Source of the DNA: Fragilariopsis cylindrus CCMP1102
Lineage: Eukaryota > Bacillariophyta > Bacillariophyceae > Bacillariales > Bacillariaceae
NCBI GenBank assembly: GCA_900095095.1
Contig: FMBT01000292.1
Span: forward strand, 434,001-498,000
Length of the DNA: 64,000 nt
Reading direction: 5' to 3'
The notes beneath the pieces are model-generated. The model saw nothing but the letters and a program-made list of their open reading frames with translations, had not been told where the DNA came from and did no database searches. A program made the position numbers and the translations under genes. Every line of letters starts with the position of its first letter. Position 1 is the stretch's first letter. Shown here in pieces: positions 61,280 to 64,000 of this stretch.

Positions 61280-61740
61280 TCAATTAAAGTTTTGTTGCAT
61301 CGATTGCATTGCAGCTTGTTGCTGCGCTTGTTGTTCGTTTGCCTTTTGTAGGACTACCCCAATCAATTGTTGCCCCTCGAGATATTTTGAAACACATCGA
61401 TCAGTGCACGTCATTTCACCTAAACTCAGATCGGGTTCTTTGTGTTTACGAGATGCGCACTTTTGAAAGCATTCCGACGCAATTTTGTTAAAAAGGTCCG
61501 TATACATTTCCATCTCAGTCTTAGCTGTTGTATATAGTATCAGTATGAGTTTGGGTATGAGTTTGAGTATGAGTTGAGCAAGCGAAAGGAAGGATGAAGA
61601 TGTGTATTATTATAAGTAAGCATATTTCGCTATGAAAGAGGGTCGAATGTGTATTTTTTGTTGTTGAGCGACTTACCGGCAAACACTGGATCAGGGCCTT
61701 GCGGCTTCTGTTCTTCGCCACCTCCAAAAAAGTTGTTCAT
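61280..61740 (-). CDS. TIM10: Mitochondrial small Tim chaperone, Tim10
   Basis: Exons 61740..61677 and 61524..61280 join in phase 1 across a 152-nt intron (GTAAGT donor, CAG acceptor) to give 102 residues. Splicing gives MNNFFGGGEEQKPQ...VFAAKTEMEMYTDLFNKIAS. The twin Cx3C motifs ECFQKC and TCTDRC are separated by 16 residues and followed by VSKYLEGQQLIGVVL, matching Tim10. The C-terminus is Gln-rich. With Tim9 it forms the hexameric intermembrane-space chaperone that carries hydrophobic precursors to the inner membrane. The first exon has 21 codons and was found from the splice sites. Head-to-head with the Prp40-like gene. Confidence 0.92.
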
Positions 61741-62213
61741 CTTGATAATATATCGATTGCTGTATTAAGATGCACTGTACAAGCGCTATCCATGCAATGT
61801 TTAAAATGTGTACTTCCAAGAATTTTTAATGAGAGATAAATATAAATCATTATTTAAATCATTAATCATTAATCCTCGTTTCTAGATGTTGTTTTTTGAG
61901 AAAGAAAATGAAAAATTGATCGACGACGCCTGTCCGTCATCCAGAAAGTTTCGGAAATTTCAAGTTCATAGTTACTGTACTAATCGTTAATTCAATTACG
62001 TGATGTTCAAAAAGAAAAAGATGTAAAAAGCAATATCTGCACATCTTCAATCTTGAATCAATAGTACCGTATCAATCAATCTCTAATCCACATAATAAAA
62101 GAATAGTCGTAACCTCGGCATTCATTCCTCAATCTGCTGTTACGATAGATATACTAACACATCAGACAAAATCTTCGACATTCTTCTCACCCATCACTGT
62201 CATAATCTTCGTC
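61741..62213. promoter_or_regulatory. Divergent intergenic region
   Basis: 473 AT-rich bases between the Tim10 and Prp40-like starts; no gene or repeat beyond short homopolymers. Confidence 0.4.
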
Positions 62214-62630
62214 ATGAAGAGACAATTTCCAGGAAATGCTAATAATAATCAACGTTGCGATCCCCGATTTTCGGGAGGAAGAGGACCTCCTCCACGCGGA
62301 CAACTGTTCTCTTCGACAGCAGCTTCAGGTGGTGGTACTGGGCGCGGTGGTCATATTATTGGAAACAGAGAACATCAAATGAACAACAACTACAATAACA
62401 ACAACAACCGGAACAACTTCCATAATCAGCATCAGCATCGTCAACAACAACAACAGCAACCACCTCCTCCTCCGCCGTTATGGCAAGGAGGTCATGTAGC
62501 AGGATCAGGTAATCGGAATCTTCCTCATACTTCAAATGGACAACAAAAAATGCGAGGTGGTCCTCCCTCTGGAATCATGGGAAGAGGAAATAATTCAGGT
62601 CGGGGGTTTATGGCATATAATAATAATAAC

Positions 62631-62665
<35 letters not shown>

Positions 62666-64000
62666 TATTCACAACAACGGTGGAGTAGGACAACGACGAG
62701 GTAGTGGTTATTACGGTGGTGGCGGAAGACATGGCAATTCTTTTGGCAATATTCGTAGTGGCCAATACGATCGTATTGAAGGAGTTAATCATCGTCCTCC
62801 TCCGCCGCCACCACCTCCTCCTCCGCCATTATGGCAAGGAGGTCAATTAGCAGGATCAGGCAATCGACTTCCACCTCATAATCCAAATGGTCAACAACTA
62901 CAACAACCTCAACATCTTTCGCAACAACAACAACATCAACAACAGCGATATCAACCGTCGTTACAACAGGCTCCTCCCACTTCATCAAATGGAGTGTCAA
63001 TACCGATTCCGTATCAATATCAACAACAACAACAACAACCACAGTTGCAGCAGCAGCTGTCTGTAAGGGTCGCAAATACTTCAAATCTTACTAATCAATC
63101 ACATGGTCATCAACAGTTCCAATCAGCCAACACGGCCATGGTAAAAAATAATATGCAACTGCCACTGCAACAGCAACAGCTGCTGCATCAAAAACAAGCG
63201 CCAGCAACTACTACAATGGCGACTACAACTATGACACAATCTAGCATTTCGACTCCTCCTGTGACAAATAATATTGCCAAAACGCCTACTGTTCAAGAAG
63301 TTGACGAAGCATGGAAGGAATATACCGCACCAGGTGGTGTCAAATATTATCATAATGCACTTTTGAAAGAGAGCACGTACCACAAGCCAGATGTATTGAA
63401 GAAGAAGGAACAAGCTATTAATGATCCTCCACCAGACTCTAGAAAAACGTCTGCTCCTTCCCCAAAAAAACTCACATGGCAAGGATACGAAGACTCCAAC
63501 ACAGGAAAATTTTACTACTCGGATGGTGTGAGTACTACATGGGAGAAACCTGATGGTTATGTATCTCCCGATACTATCGTTGCGAATACTTCCTTAGCTT
63601 CGGAGCGAGAAGAGAGAAAAAATCGCGAGCCGCCATCGAAAAAGAAGAAACGAAGCTGTACTGCGACATCTTCTTCATCAGCTGGTAACATCAAGGATAA
63701 AACTGACAATAGTGATTCTTTTGCCAACAAAAAAGAAGCTACTGCTGCCTTCAAGGGTCTTTTATTGGCCAAAGCGATTTCTCCAACGTTGAAATGGAAT
63801 GAAGTGTTGAAAGTTTGCGAATCTGACTCGCGATGGGGGTCTCTTGAAGAGATCCTTTCCATAGGAGAAAGAAAACAAGCGTTAGCCGAGTATCAAACGA
63901 AAAGAACCAATGAAATACGGAACGAACAACGTAAAGAACGGGTGCGTGCCAAGGAAGCCTTTGGGCAGTTGTTGACAGACGTGTTGCCATCCGTTTCTGG
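62214..64000 (+). CDS. PRP40: Prp40-like WW/FF-domain splicing factor, partial
   Basis: The frame opens at ATG 62214 and stays open to the right edge (595 codons). Residues 1-350 are Gln/Asn/Gly/Pro-rich with RGG-like and poly-Pro tracts and include a duplicated module PLWQGG...AGSGN (62461..62549 and 62812..62897). Two WW domains follow: AWKEYTAPGGVKYYHNALLK with HKP (about 364-393), and WQGYEDSNTGKFYYSDGVST then TWEKP (about 420-450). A basic linker leads into the first FF domain, ATAAFKGLLLAKAISPTLKW with WGSLEEILS, and a helical RKERVRAKEAFGQLL start of the next. The WW-WW-FF order is that of Prp40/FBP11, which bridges U1 snRNP to the branch-point proteins. The long N-terminus is unusual for the family. 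The 3' part lies outside. Confidence 0.88.
62626..62669. repeat. AAT/AAC triplet repeat encoding poly-Asn
   Basis: An almost pure AAT run with a few AAC units in the Prp40-like reading frame encodes about 15 asparagines. Confidence 0.85.

Noticed and set aside
1-64000. tRNA, rRNA or CRISPR in the window
   Set aside because: No T-loop GGTTCRANNCC with matching stems, no ribosomal core sequence and no regularly spaced direct repeats were found on reading both strands; short or degenerate tRNAs could have been missed.

Overview
This is a nuclear segment from a stramenopile, most probably a diatom. The evidence is the APS kinase / ATP sulfurylase / pyrophosphatase triple fusion (a known heterokont arrangement), several N-termini that look like a signal peptide followed by an ASAF-type plastid-targeting motif (SSA/F, DA/F, LS/F, MA/F), spliceosomal introns, a peroxisomal RING peroxin, mitochondrial Tim10, and nuclear SWR1 and splicing factors. 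Proteins are rich in poly-N, Q, D, S and T tracts. I resolve 31 protein genes, one per about 2 kb. Six or seven of them are split by 12 GT-AG introns of 132-226 nt, mostly with GTAAGT, GTGAGT or GTACGT donors. I see no tRNA, rRNA or CRISPR.

Layout from left to right: first exon of a probable organelle protein (-), FtsH-like AAA protein without a protease domain (-), 3-ketodihydrosphingosine reductase (-), tandem CW zinc-finger protein (+), HEATR6-like protein (-), tail-anchored TPR protein (-), DusA-type tRNA dihydrouridine synthase (+), sulfate-activation fusion (-), frameshifted Nudix gene (+), twin CX9C protein (-), unknown plastid protein (+), DUF1995-like protein (-), tRNA isopentenyltransferase (-), four-helix membrane protein (-), plastid hexose-6-phosphate epimerase (+), small plastid membrane protein (-), acidic single-pass protein (+), pseudouridine-5'-phosphate glycosidase (-), Cys-rich receptor-like protein (+), NELF-B with an embedded bromodomain (-), tandem AAA+ ATPase (+), SLC4-type bicarbonate transporter with a plastid-like presequence (-), Arp6 (-), isoamyl-acetate-type SGNH esterase (+), PEX10 (-), two unknown proteins (+,+), F-box/coiled-coil protein (-), plastid NAD(P)-binding membrane protein (+), Tim10 (-) and the start of Prp40 (+).

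There is no operon logic. The genes are unrelated housekeeping functions, but the order is strikingly alternating: twelve head-to-head pairs share short intergenic regions. Three of these regions, and the left end, hold non-coding inverted-repeat elements. Two of the elements belong to one TA-flanked family with CTTCCTCCAGCGA ends (Tc1/mariner-type MITEs). Short motifs (TCGACTCA/TGAGTCGA and GATTCGA runs) cluster in intergenic DNA and are candidate regulatory words.

The strongest candidates for something new are the bromodomain inside a NELF-B-like elongation factor, the membrane-anchored sulfate-activation fusion, the protease-less FtsH-like AAA protein and the SLC4 transporter with a plastid-like presequence. 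All homology calls are made by eye from motifs; no database search was possible.
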